A stretch of 64,000 nucleotides of DNA from contig NZ_SLYD01000001.1 of the NCBI RefSeq assembly GCF_004340945.1, positions 1 through 64,000 on the forward strand, given 5' to 3'. Below are positions 23,531-33,352 of the stretch, piece after piece (the first letter of the stretch is position 1; every line of letters starts with the position of its first letter). The notes below the pieces were generated by a model. It was not told the origin of the DNA. It saw only the letters and a list, made by a program, of their open reading frames with translations, and ran no database searches. Made by a program: the position numbers and the translations under genes. The stretch comes from Sphingomonas sp. PP-F2F-A104-K0414 (GTDB taxonomy: Bacteria > Pseudomonadota > Alphaproteobacteria > Sphingomonadales > Sphingomonadaceae).

Positions 23531-25333
23531 ATGCCCCAGTATACGCCCCCCGTCCGCGACACGCGTTTCGTCCTCGAGCATGTCGTCGGCCTCGATCGCT
23601 ACAATAACCTTCCGGGCTTCGATGCGGCCTCGCCCGACGTCGTCGACGCGGTGCTCGAAGAAGGCGGCAAATTCGTCGCCGAGGTGCTGTTCCCGCTCAA
23701 CCTGTCGGGCGACCAGCAGGGTTGCACGCGGCATGAGGACGGCTCGGTGACGACGCCGGACGGCTTCAAGGAAGCGTATAAGCAGTATGTCGAGAGCGGC
23801 TGGGCGACGCTCGGCAACCAGCCCGAATATGGCGGGCAGGGCATGCCGCACGTCGTGTCGACCGCGTTCCAGGAATACATGATCTCGTCGAACATGGCGT
23901 TCGCGATGTACCCCGGCCTGACGCACGGCGCGATCGCCGCGCTGATCGCCAAGGGCTCGGATGCGCAGAAGGCGATGTACGTGCCGAAGATGGTGTCGGG
24001 CGAATGGGGCGGGACGATGAACCTGACCGAGCCGCAGTGCGGCACCGATCTGGGCCTGATCCGCACCAAGGCCGAGCCGCAGGCGGACGGTTCGTACGCC
24101 ATCACCGGCACGAAGATCTTCATCTCGTCGGGCGAGCATGACCTGACAGAGAACATCATCCATCTCGTGCTGGCCAAGACGCCGGGCGCGCCGGACAGCT
24201 CGAAGGGCATCTCGCTGTTCGTGGTACCGAAGTTTCTCGTCGAGGAAGACGGTTCGCTGGGCGCACGCAACGGCGTCACGTGCGGCTCGATCGAGCACAA
24301 GATGGGAATTCACGCAAATTCGACCTGCGTGATGAACTATGATTCGGCGACCGGCTGGCTCGTCGGCGAGGAGATGAAGGGCCTCGCCGCGATGTTCATC
24401 ATGATGAACGCCGCGCGCTTGGGCGTCGGCCTCCAGGGTCTCGGCGTGGCGGAAGTCGCGTACCAGAATGCCGTCCAGTACGCGCAGGACCGCCGCCAGG
24501 GTCGCGCGCTGACCGGGCCGAAGGAGCCGCAGGAGAAGGCGGACACGCTGTTCGTGCATCCCGACATCCGCCGCATGCTGATGGAGGGCAAGTCGCTGAC
24601 CGAGGGCCTGCGCGCGCTGATCCTGTGGACCGCGCTCCAGGCCGATCTCGAGCATCATGCCGAAACCGAGGAAGAACGGCAGATTGCCGGTGACATGATC
24701 TCGCTGCTGACCCCGGTCATCAAGGGCTATGGCACCGACATGGGCTATGCGATCGCGACCAACGCGCAGCAGGTTTACGGCGGTCACGGCTACATCGCCG
24801 AATGGGGCATGGAGCAGTATGTCCGCGATGCACGGATCGCGATGATCTACGAGGGCACCAACGGCGTCCAGGCGATGGATCTGGTCGGGCGCAAGCTCGC
24901 GCAGAATGGCGGGCGCGGAATCCAGGCGTTCTTCAAGCTGGTGGCGGACGACGTTGCTGCGGCGAAGGCCGATCCGGCGACGGCATCGTTCGCCGAGGCG
25001 CTGGAGAAGACGAACGGCCAGCTCCAGGCGGCGACGATGTGGTTCATGGCCAATGGCATGAAGAACCCCGAGAACGTGGGTGCCGGCGCGGTCAGCTACA
25101 TGCACCTGATGGGCATCGTCGCGGTCGGCACGATGTGGCTGCGGATGGCGGTCGCGGCGACCAAGCTTAAGGCGGCGGGCGAGGGCGAGGCTGCGTTCCT
25201 CGAGGCCAAGCTCGTAACCGCGCGCTTCTATGCCGAGCGGATCCTGCCGGATGCGGGCGCATTGCGTCGCAAGATCGAGGGTGGGGCTGAGTCGCTGATG
25301 GCGCTGCCGCCCGAGATGTTCATGGCGGCTTGA
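23531..25333 (+). CDS. acyl-CoA dehydrogenase, DmdC-like long form
   Basis: 600 aa, longer than ordinary acyl-CoA dehydrogenases (about 390) because of N- and C-terminal extensions, the pattern of the DmdC/FadE-like group. Marks: NLTEPQCGTDLG (FAD loop), the GTKIFISSGEHD segment, QVYGGHGYIAEWGMEQYVRD, and YEGTNGVQAMD with the expected catalytic Glu near residue 440. It oxidises an acyl-CoA to the trans-2-enoyl form, passing electrons to ETF. Chain length or methylthio substrate cannot be decided. Confidence 0.9.
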   Translation: MPQYTPPVRDTRFVLEHVVGLDRYNNLPGFDAASPDVVDAVLEEGGKFVAEVLFPLNLSGDQQGCTRHEDGSVTTPDGFKEAYKQYVESGWATLGNQPEYGGQGMPHVVSTAFQEYMISSNMAFAMYPGLTHGAIAALIAKGSDAQKAMYVPKMVSGEWGGTMNLTEPQCGTDLGLIRTKAEPQADGSYAITGTKIFISSGEHDLTENIIHLVLAKTPGAPDSSKGISLFVVPKFLVEEDGSLGARNGVTCGSIEHKMGIHANSTCVMNYDSATGWLVGEEMKGLAAMFIMMNAARLGVGLQGLGVAEVAYQNAVQYAQDRRQGRALTGPKEPQEKADTLFVHPDIRRMLMEGKSLTEGLRALILWTALQADLEHHAETEEERQIAGDMISLLTPVIKGYGTDMGYAIATNAQQVYGGHGYIAEWGMEQYVRDARIAMIYEGTNGVQAMDLVGRKLAQNGGRGIQAFFKLVADDVAAAKADPATASFAEALEKTNGQLQAATMWFMANGMKNPENVGAGAVSYMHLMGIVAVGTMWLRMAVAATKLKAAGEGEAAFLEAKLVTARFYAERILPDAGALRRKIEGGAESLMALPPEMFMAA

Positions 25334-25340
25334 TCGGAGA

Positions 25341-25370
25341 CGGGGCGGATCGCCAAAGCTATCCGCCCCG
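25341..25370. terminator. stem-loop after the acyl-CoA dehydrogenase gene
   Basis: Perfect 10-bp inverted repeat CGGGGCGGAT / ATCCGCCCCG with a 10-base loop, 7 bases after the stop and before the convergent SleB-type gene. It can serve both strands; no long T-run. Confidence 0.65.
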
Positions 25371-25405
25371 TATGCTTCCCTCTGACGGGGAGCGATGCGT
25401 TGGCG

Positions 25406-26727
25406 CTATTTTGTAACCGTGGCGGCTGCAGAAGACGATGTTTGCGTTGGCGATGACGACGCTGCAGCGCTCGATTTTTGCCGAACACCGCTGAGTTCTC
25501 CCGCCGCTGCGGCTGCGTTCGGTGCGACTGGAGAAGACTGCGGTACTGCAGTCATCGTCGCCCGTGTCACGATGCATTGCGTCGGGTCCGCACGCTTGAA
25601 CTGGCGACAGTTCCAGAGCGAACGTTCATAATTGCTCCCCCGATCGCGCATGTAGCTAAAGCTCAATGCGGCCATTTGCGCGAGGTCCAGCGGGATCGAC
25701 GTCGCTGTCTTTGTGGCGTCCGTCCAGGCCATGAAGCGGCAGAATGGTTTATCGCCGCAGGCTTGGGTTGCGAGTGCGACGAGGCCATCGGCCGTTTGAT
25801 TGCGCGGCAATGTAACGAGAACCGTATCACCGTCGACTGCGCTCGCCGTGACCGAAGCTTCCGCCTCCGTCCCTGCAGCGAACCCCATTGCGACCGATGC
25901 TTCAGCCAAGGCCGCATTGGCCTCGACGAGTGCAGCGCCAATTTTGTGCGCATCGGAGAGCGCGGCAAGCTGCGTGATCACGGGCTCGATGGTTTCGGGG
26001 TGACGGCCGAATGCTGAGGGCGTCCCCCACCAGCCGGACCAGCGGAAGAACAGGTGCGTGTTGACCGCGGTGATCTTGTCGAGGCTCGACTGCCAGTATG
26101 GCACGACCCAGTCGGTATGATAGTGGGTAGCATAGCCGACCTGCTTGAACACCGCGCCGTTAAGCGCCGCCGCGGCGACCTCGCGCGCACGCCGCCAAGC
26201 GTCATCAGTCGGGTGCCAGCGGGTTAGCGCGCCATCGCAACTGAAGCTGAATTGACAACCGGTTGAACGGTCCTGGCCCTCGAATACGACGCCGCATACC
26301 GTCTTGGGGAAAGCCGGGTGGCGCAGGCGGTTCAGCACGACCTGAGCGACCGCGCGTTCACCCAGCGTATCATCCCCGGCCTCGTAGAGGGTGCCCGCCG
26401 CCATGCAGTCGGTGGCGCGTGCCAGATCCTCTGCACCGCCAGCGAAGAGGAACGGCCGCGCGGCGGGGTTGGGCGCGGTCGAGAACGGCACGGTCGCATT
26501 GAACGCGCGTGCATCGTCGGGCGTCAGGTCGACGAACTTTACCGGTTCGACCTGAGGCACTTCGGCTTGCGGCACGACCCGCCCCGGCGGCAGTTTAACC
26601 CGCTTCGACACGTGGACGATCGTCGGCGCGTTGGCGACCACGAGCGCGGGCCCAAGGATCGCTAGCGCGGAAATTCCGACGATAGTGGCGCGCAGCACCG
26701 TCGTGCCGCGCGGGGATAGAGGCTTTG

Positions 26728-26731
<4 letters not shown>
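25406..26731 (-). CDS. SleB/CwlJ-type cell wall hydrolase
   Basis: 441 aa. An N-terminal membrane anchor (about 15-35) is followed by a Pro-rich linker and a Hydrolase_2 domain (about 105-225): [21 protein letters not shown] split by the usual helix, [29 protein letters not shown], and [12 protein letters not shown]. The rest (about 235-441) is Ala/Thr-rich with a Ser-rich tail. Such enzymes cut peptidoglycan amide or glycan bonds. Its start overlaps the cysK stop (ATGA), so it is the last gene of the MFS-cysK operon. Confidence 0.85.
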
Positions 26732-27644
<913 letters not shown>

Positions 27645-27648
<4 letters not shown>

Positions 27649-28997
27649 GGCTTGGCTTCTCCGTGTTCGGGTTCGGTCTCTAGGATCTCTGGGGGATCAA
27701 AGGTTTTCGCGCGGCCAAGTTCCGGGAACAGTCGCGCCCAGCCGATCGTGATCGCAATAGCACCGACGCCGCCGAACACCACCGCGCCGACGGGGCCGAG
27801 CAGCGACGCCATCACGCCGCTCTCGAATTCCCCCAGTTCGTTCGACGCGGAGATGGTCAACTGCGACACCGCGCTGACGCGGCCGCGCATCGCGTCGGGG
27901 GTGTGGAGCTGGATCAGCGACTGGCGGACATAGACCGAGATCATGTCCGCACCGCCCGCGACGATCAGTGCGACGAGGCTGAGGACGAAGGCGGGCTGGA
28001 CGGGGATGCCGCCGATCGTGCCGGGCGCGATGCCGAGCAGGTTCACGATCGGCGTGGCGACGCCGAAGGTCAGGATCGCGAGGCCGAACACGACGACGGC
28101 CGCGAGCATCTTCACGCCGACGTTGGTGCTCATCGGGCGGACCGAGAACCACACGGCGGTGATCGCCGCACCGATGCCCATACCGGCGGCAAGCACGCCC
28201 AGGCCTTGCGAGCCGACGTGGAGGATGTCGCGCGAATAGACCGGGAGCAGCGAGGTCGCGCCGGCGAGCAGCACTGCGAACAGGTCGAGCGTGATGGTCG
28301 CGAGGACGAGCCGATTGCGGCGGACATAGGTGAAGCCCTCGATGATCCGGGCGAGGGGGCGATGATCGGTCTGCGCGGCGGGCTGCGGTACGGGGCCGAT
28401 CAGGAACATGAAGAGCAGCGCGACGACGAACAGGATCGTCGCGACGCCGTACGCGACCTCTGGATGGATCGCGTAGAGGAGGCCACCGACGCTGGGGCCA
28501 GCTATGGTGCCGACCTGCCAGGCGATCGAGCTGATCGCGATCGCGGTCGGGAGGACAGCGCGGGGAACGAGGTTGGGGGCCAGCGCGGAATAGGCTGGGC
28601 CGGAGAAGGCACGCGCCACGCCGAACGCGACCGCGGCGACGAACAGCACGCCGAGCGTCAGGTGGCCCGTCCAGGTCAGCAACCACAGGGTCGCGGCGGT
28701 GAGCACCAGCAGCGCGGTCGTGCCGCGGACGATCCAACGGCGGTCGAAACTGTCCGCGACCAGGCCGGTGATCGGGGTGAGGAGGAACAGCGGCACGAAC
28801 TGTGCGAACCCGATCATGCCCAGCATGAAGGCGGCCTGGCGGATGTCCATCGTCTCACGGGCGATGTTGTAGACCTGCCACCCGATCACGATCGACATCG
28901 CGCTGACGGCTATCGTGCCGGTGAAGCGGGACAGCCAATAGGCGCGGAAATTGGCGATCCGTAAGGGATGCTGGTGGGGGTCTGCGGTGGTGGCCAT
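27645..28997 (-). CDS. MFS transporter, EntS-like group
   Basis: 450 aa from ATG 28997; the frame extends upstream into a repeat region but the family start is here ([16 protein letters not shown]). About 11-12 membrane segments, with the MFS loop [15 protein letters not shown] after helix 2 and a second loop near 225. The group (MFS_3) includes EntS and other exporters of siderophores or drugs. Substrate unknown; operon context with cysK hints at an amino-acid or sulfur-related export role, but this is inference. Confidence 0.85.
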
Positions 28998-29100
28998 TGC
29001 GGTTGGCTTTAGGCTTGGGTGAACGGGCAGGGCAACCGGAGCTTTGCTTGGGGTGGGGATAGTGGACTGGCCGAGGATGCCCAACCAAAGAAAGCATGTT

Positions 29101-29147
29101 TCCCCGCGAAGGCGGGGACCCAGACTGGGCTCCCGCCTTCGCGGGAG
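29101..29147. repeat. double-hairpin palindrome (element B)
   Basis: TCCCCGCGAAGGCGGGGA, then CCCAGACTGGG, then CTCCCGCCTTCGCGGGAG. Compact form of the composite palindrome, between divergent MFS and pdhA genes. Confidence 0.75.
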
Positions 29148-29218
29148 AACAAGGAAGCGGGAGGTGTCCCGTCTGAGCAACCGGATCGTCACCACCGCTA
29201 CCCCAGCATATCGGCACC

Positions 29219-29319
29219 ACCCCGGCGAAGGCCGGGGCCCAATTGGGAGACGTCGCCAACTGAGCGATGGGCATCGTTACTGCAGCCTCACCAATTGGAC
29301 CCCAGCCTTTCGCCGGGGT
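29219..29319. repeat. composite double-hairpin palindrome (element C)
   Basis: CCCGGCGAAGGCCGGGG at 29221-29237, then CCAATTGG, spacer, CCAATTGG and ACCCCAGCCTTTCGCCGGGG. The two ends pair with each other. With element B it fills much of the 475-base gap 28998-29472, which has no gene and must also hold the pdhA promoter. Confidence 0.7.
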
Positions 29320-29472
29320 GGTGGTAGGCTGATCACTAGGGCTCGCGCGACGTACCGTACCCCCATCCCAAGCCCCCAAAACCGACATACCCCAGACGGG
29401 AATTGATGTTCCGCCCCGTCCGCGCCTATAGGCTCCCTTAACTCCCCTACGGAAAACGAGGTTTCCCACATC

Positions 29473-30525
29473 GTGGCCAAGACCCCCCCACCAGCACGCG
29501 CAATCGCCGAACCGCCGATTACGAACCGCGAACGACCGGCCGAACCAAAGCCGTACGAAGCGTCGAAGGACGAACTGCTCGAAATGTATCGGCAGATGCT
29601 GCTGATCCGCCGTTTTGAGGAAAAAGCGGGCCAGCTCTATGGCTTGGGCCTGATCGGTGGCTTCTGCCATCTGTATATCGGCCAGGAAGCCGTCGCTGTC
29701 GGGCTTCAGTCCGCGCTCAACGGCGAGACCGATTCGGTGATCACCGGCTACCGCGATCACGGCCACATGCTCGCCTACGGGATCGACCCGAAGGTGATCA
29801 TGGCCGAGCTGACCGGGCGCAATTCGGGTATCTCGAAGGGCAAGGGCGGGTCGATGCACATGTTCTCGACCGAGCATAAATTCTACGGCGGCCACGGCAT
29901 CGTCGGTGCGCAGGTCTCGCTCGGCACCGGCCTCGCGTTCAAGCATAAATACTCGAACGACGGCGGCATCTGCATGGCCTATTTCGGCGACGGCGCCGCG
30001 AACCAGGGCCAGGTGTACGAGAGCTTCAACATGGCCGAGCTGTGGAAGCTGCCGATCATCTTCGTGATCGAGAACAACCAGTACGCGATGGGCACGAGCG
30101 TCAATCGCGCCTCGGCCGAAGACCAGCTGTATCGCCGCGGCGAGAGCTTCCGCATTCCCGGCATCCAGGTCGACGGCATGGACGTGCTCGCCTGCCGCGG
30201 TGCTGCCGAGGAAGCGCTGGCATGGGTCCGCGCAGGCAAGGGTCCGGTCATCCTCGAGATGAAGACGTACCGTTACCGTGGCCATTCGATGTCCGATCCG
30301 GCGAAGTACCGCACGCGTGACGAGGTCCAGGCGGTTCGCGACAAGTCGGATCCGATCGATCACATGAAGAAGCTGCTCGATGCGCAGGGCGTGACCGAGG
30401 CGGACCTCAAGTCCCTTGAACAGGAAATCAGGAAAATCGTGAACGAAGCCGCCGATTTCGCCGAGCAGACCCCGGAGCCGGATGCTGCCGAGCTCTACAC
30501 CGACGTTCTGGTGGAGAAGTACTGA
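29473..30525 (+). CDS. pdhA: pyruvate dehydrogenase E1 alpha subunit
   Basis: 350 aa from GTG 29473. Thiamine-dependent decarboxylase alpha chain of the alpha2beta2 E1: [28 protein letters not shown], the TPP motif [20 protein letters not shown], and the phosphorylation-loop-like [11 protein letters not shown]. It produces hydroxyethyl-TPP and hands it to E2 lipoyl groups. Stop overlaps the pdhB start (TGATG). Confidence 0.95.
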   Translation: MAKTPPPARAIAEPPITNRERPAEPKPYEASKDELLEMYRQMLLIRRFEEKAGQLYGLGLIGGFCHLYIGQEAVAVGLQSALNGETDSVITGYRDHGHMLAYGIDPKVIMAELTGRNSGISKGKGGSMHMFSTEHKFYGGHGIVGAQVSLGTGLAFKHKYSNDGGICMAYFGDGAANQGQVYESFNMAELWKLPIIFVIENNQYAMGTSVNRASAEDQLYRRGESFRIPGIQVDGMDVLACRGAAEEALAWVRAGKGPVILEMKTYRYRGHSMSDPAKYRTRDEVQAVRDKSDPIDHMKKLLDAQGVTEADLKSLEQEIRKIVNEAADFAEQTPEPDAAELYTDVLVEKY

Positions 30526-31952
30526 TGGCGATCGAGATCAAGATGCCCGCGCTCTCCCCGACGATGGAAGAGGGCACACTGGCCAAGTGGCTCGTCAAGG
30601 AAGGCGACAGCGTCAAGTCGGGCGACATCCTCGCCGAGATCGAGACCGACAAGGCGACGATGGAGTTCGAGGCGATCGACGAAGGCACGATCGGTTCGAT
30701 CGCCGTCCCCGAGGGCACCGACAACGTGAAGGTCGGCACCGTCATCGCGACGATCCTCGAAGAGGGCGAGAGCGCGAGCGACGCCAAGCCAACCGAGGCA
30801 CGCTCCGGCGATGCGGCCAACGCCGCGCCGAAGGAAACGCCATCGGACGACAAGGCACCCCCGGTTCCCGAAGGCGCGTCGCCCGCCAAGGCCGAGAGCG
30901 GCACGCAGCAGCTCGTCGCGTCGGCGGAGAAGGTCGGCCTCTCCGACCCGGCGATCCCCGAGGGCACCGAGATGGTCAAGACGACCGTCCGCGAAGCCCT
31001 GCGCGACGCGATGGCCGAGGAAATGCGCGAGGACGACCGCGTCTTCGTGATGGGCGAGGAAGTCGCGCAGTATCAGGGCGCGTACAAGGTCACGCAGGGG
31101 CTGCTCGACGAGTTCGGCGACCGTCGCGTGATCGACACGCCGATCACCGAATACGGCTTTGCCGGCATCGGCGCAGGCGCGGCGATGGGTGGCCTCCGCC
31201 CGATCGTCGAGTTCATGACCTTCAACTTCGCGTTGCAGGCGATCGACCACATCATCAACTCGGCCGCCAAAACCAACTACATGTCGGGCGGCCAGATGCG
31301 CTGCCCGATCGTGTTCCGTGGTCCCAACGGTGCGGCGTCGCGTGTGGGTGCTCAGCATTCGCACAACTTCGCGGCGTGGTATGCCAGCGTCCCCGGCCTG
31401 ATCGTGATCGCGCCGTATGATGCGGCGGATGCGAAGGGCCTGCTGAAAGCAGCGATCCGCACCGAGGATCCGGTCGTGTTCCTCGAGAACGAACTTATGT
31501 ACGGCCGCAGCTTCGACGTCCCCAAGCTCGACAACCACGTCCTGCCGATCGGCAAGGCGCGGATCGTCCGCGAGGGCAAGGACGTGACGATCGTCAGCTA
31601 CTCGATCGGCGTCGGCATTTCGCTCGAAGCCGCTGAGAAGCTTGCCGAGGAAGGCATCGACGCGGAGGTCATCGATCTGCGCACGCTGCGCCCGCTCGAC
31701 ACCGAGACGGTGCTGAAGAGCCTCGCCAAGACCAACCGCATGATCATCGTCGAAGAGAATTGGGCAACCTGCTCGATCGCCTCGGAGATCGTGTCGGTGG
31801 TGATGGAACACGGCTTCGACGACCTCGACGCCCCGGTGCTACGCGTGACCAACGAAGACGTGCCGATGCCCTACGCGGCCAACCTCGAAAAGCTGATGCT
31901 GGTCGATGTCGCGAAGGTCGTGACGGCGGTGAAGAAGGTGACCTACAAGTAA
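30525..31952 (+). CDS. pdhB: pyruvate dehydrogenase E1 beta subunit with N-terminal lipoyl domain
   Basis: 475 aa, about 140 longer than ordinary E1 beta. Residues 1-80 are a lipoyl domain with the modified Lys43 in [12 protein letters not shown] Pro/Ala/Glu linker (about 85-145) leads to the transketolase-like beta chain (about 155-475): [49 protein letters not shown] and [12 protein letters not shown]. The fused lipoyl domain is typical of alphaproteobacterial PdhB. The E2 and E3 genes are not in the window. Confidence 0.95.
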   Translation: MAIEIKMPALSPTMEEGTLAKWLVKEGDSVKSGDILAEIETDKATMEFEAIDEGTIGSIAVPEGTDNVKVGTVIATILEEGESASDAKPTEARSGDAANAAPKETPSDDKAPPVPEGASPAKAESGTQQLVASAEKVGLSDPAIPEGTEMVKTTVREALRDAMAEEMREDDRVFVMGEEVAQYQGAYKVTQGLLDEFGDRRVIDTPITEYGFAGIGAGAAMGGLRPIVEFMTFNFALQAIDHIINSAAKTNYMSGGQMRCPIVFRGPNGAASRVGAQHSHNFAAWYASVPGLIVIAPYDAADAKGLLKAAIRTEDPVVFLENELMYGRSFDVPKLDNHVLPIGKARIVREGKDVTIVSYSIGVGISLEAAEKLAEEGIDAEVIDLRTLRPLDTETVLKSLAKTNRMIIVEENWATCSIASEIVSVVMEHGFDDLDAPVLRVTNEDVPMPYAANLEKLMLVDVAKVVTAVKKVTYK

Positions 31953-31960
31953 TTGATTAC

Positions 31961-31994
31961 GACGGGACTGCGACCATCCGGCCGCGGTCCCGTC
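31961..31994. terminator. bidirectional stem-loop between pdhB and tadE-like gene
   Basis: GACGGGAC (31961-31968) and GTCCCGTC (31987-31994), perfect 8-bp arms with an 18-base loop, between two convergent genes. Confidence 0.55.
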
Positions 31995-31997
31995 CAG

Positions 31998-32747
31998 TCA
32001 CGCTGCGTAGATATCGCAGGTGGATTTGCTCGCACCCGGATTGGGATTGTAGATCTGCGTAAAGTCGCGGTTGTCGCGCACGATGAACGACGCGATGTAG
32101 TGAAGGCGCCTCGGGCCCGTCATCCAATACGGCGCAATCGGCTGATATTGATAATTGACCTCGACGAACATGACGCCTGAATACAACGGTGCGGTCACCT
32201 TCGCTCCAGCGTCACCCATGCCGGCATTAGCGCCCTTGCCGGTACTCACATCGGTACCCTGAGTAGCCGGCTTGTCGTCGGTACCGTCAGTGGCCAACGT
32301 CGTGCCGTAAGTCGAATCATACCCGGCGCCCTTCATCAAACCGAAGCAGCGCTGCCAGTGGATGCGCTGCGTCCCCGATGCGTTCTCCAGGCTGGAGACG
32401 GTGACCCGTCCATATTTCGACAGGTTGATCCGCCCGCCCTGAATGCGCGAAGCCTGCAGCACGTCGTTCATGTCGACTTCGCGCAACTGCACCGTGGTGA
32501 GACTGCTCGCGAGCCCGACCCGCGACGCATTGTCGGCAAGATTGAGTGCGATCTGACTGACGCGAAGATTGGCGAGCGCCAAGTTCGCCGTCTCTACGCC
32601 GTAAAGGCCAATGGTCAGCACCAGAGGCAGGCCGAGCGCGAACTCCATGAGCGCCAGACCGCTGCGGTCGGTTCGCAGCCGGGTGACCGCGCGATCCTTA
32701 CGGGCGGCCGATGCCATCGGCAGAGCGTTCAACCTGCTCACTTGCAT
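31998..32747 (-). CDS. TadE-like pilus assembly protein (second copy)
   Basis: 249 aa. A basic start precedes the TadE-type segment DRSGLALMEFALGLPLVLTIGLYG, split here as a short acidic hinge plus a single membrane helix (about 33-52). The rest is periplasmic. TadE-family minor pseudopilins are processed at the Glu of such segments. Start overlaps the preceding gene by 10 bases. Third gene of a TadG-TadE-TadE operon. Confidence 0.75.
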   Translation of the reverse strand: MQVSRLNALPMASAARKDRAVTRLRTDRSGLALMEFALGLPLVLTIGLYGVETANLALANLRVSQIALNLADNASRVGLASSLTTVQLREVDMNDVLQASRIQGGRINLSKYGRVTVSSLENASGTQRIHWQRCFGLMKGAGYDSTYGTTLATDGTDDKPATQGTDVSTGKGANAGMGDAGAKVTAPLYSGVMFVEVNYQYQPIAPYWMTGPRRLHYIASFIVRDNRDFTQIYNPNPGASKSTCDIYAA

Positions 32748-33352
32748 TTCCCATTCGGATTGGCGACCGGGACGCGTTGAGAATCATACGGCTGGTTCTT
32801 CAGTAACGTGGTTGCCGCGATGCTCATCGTCGATGGCCAGCCCATCAGTCCCGCTACCGGGAACAGGCGCTGGTAGGTGACGGTCATCGTATATTGGGTC
32901 ACGTCCTCGGCACCGCCCTGACCGGTCAGCCCGGGATCCGCATCCCAGGTGCCGTTACCATTGATGTCGGTGAAGGTTTCGCTGTTGTTGCAGATCTTGT
33001 CGCCGTTCTTGTCAGTGAAGTCTTCGGGTTTCATCGACTGGAATGTCGAATAGCTCTTGCGTTTTGCCTCGTAGGTCGCGCCGGGCGCCACCATCTTGAC
33101 CATCTTCCAGACTTGATCGTCGAACGTCCCCGCGTTTGCTGCGCCGCCCTCGATGGCGGAATCCCGTGCCGCCTTCTGCAGGGCGCCGTCCAGAATCGAC
33201 TGCGCGTAGATTTGATGCACCAGATCGAACAGCCCCATCAGGAGGATCATCAGGACAGGGATCACCATCGCGAATTCGATGATTGTCGCGCCCCTTCGGT
33301 CCGATGCGAGGTTTCGGCTGCGGCGAACGCGGATCTTGGTTTGGCGGATCAT
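32738..33352 (-). CDS. TadE-like pilus assembly protein
   Basis: 204 aa from ATG 33352, which overlaps the tadG stop (ATGA). The TadE signature is GATIIEFAMVIPVLMILLMG near residue 22, followed by a periplasmic domain. Residues 115-145 contain DKNGDKICNN and DINGNGTWDAD, which look like EF-hand-type calcium loops. It probably forms minor fibre subunits with its neighbours. Confidence 0.75.
   Translation of the reverse strand: MIRQTKIRVRRSRNLASDRRGATIIEFAMVIPVLMILLMGLFDLVHQIYAQSILDGALQKAARDSAIEGGAANAGTFDDQVWKMVKMVAPGATYEAKRKSYSTFQSMKPEDFTDKNGDKICNNSETFTDINGNGTWDADPGLTGQGGAEDVTQYTMTVTYQRLFPVAGLMGWPSTMSIAATTLLKNQPYDSQRVPVANPNGKCK

Noticed and set aside
22790..25105. 771-codon leftward frame
   Set aside because: Exact antisense of the MerR and acyl-CoA dehydrogenase genes; high-GC codon bias opens such frames. 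The same applies to long shadows opposite cysD/cysNC, pdhB, purF and pckA.
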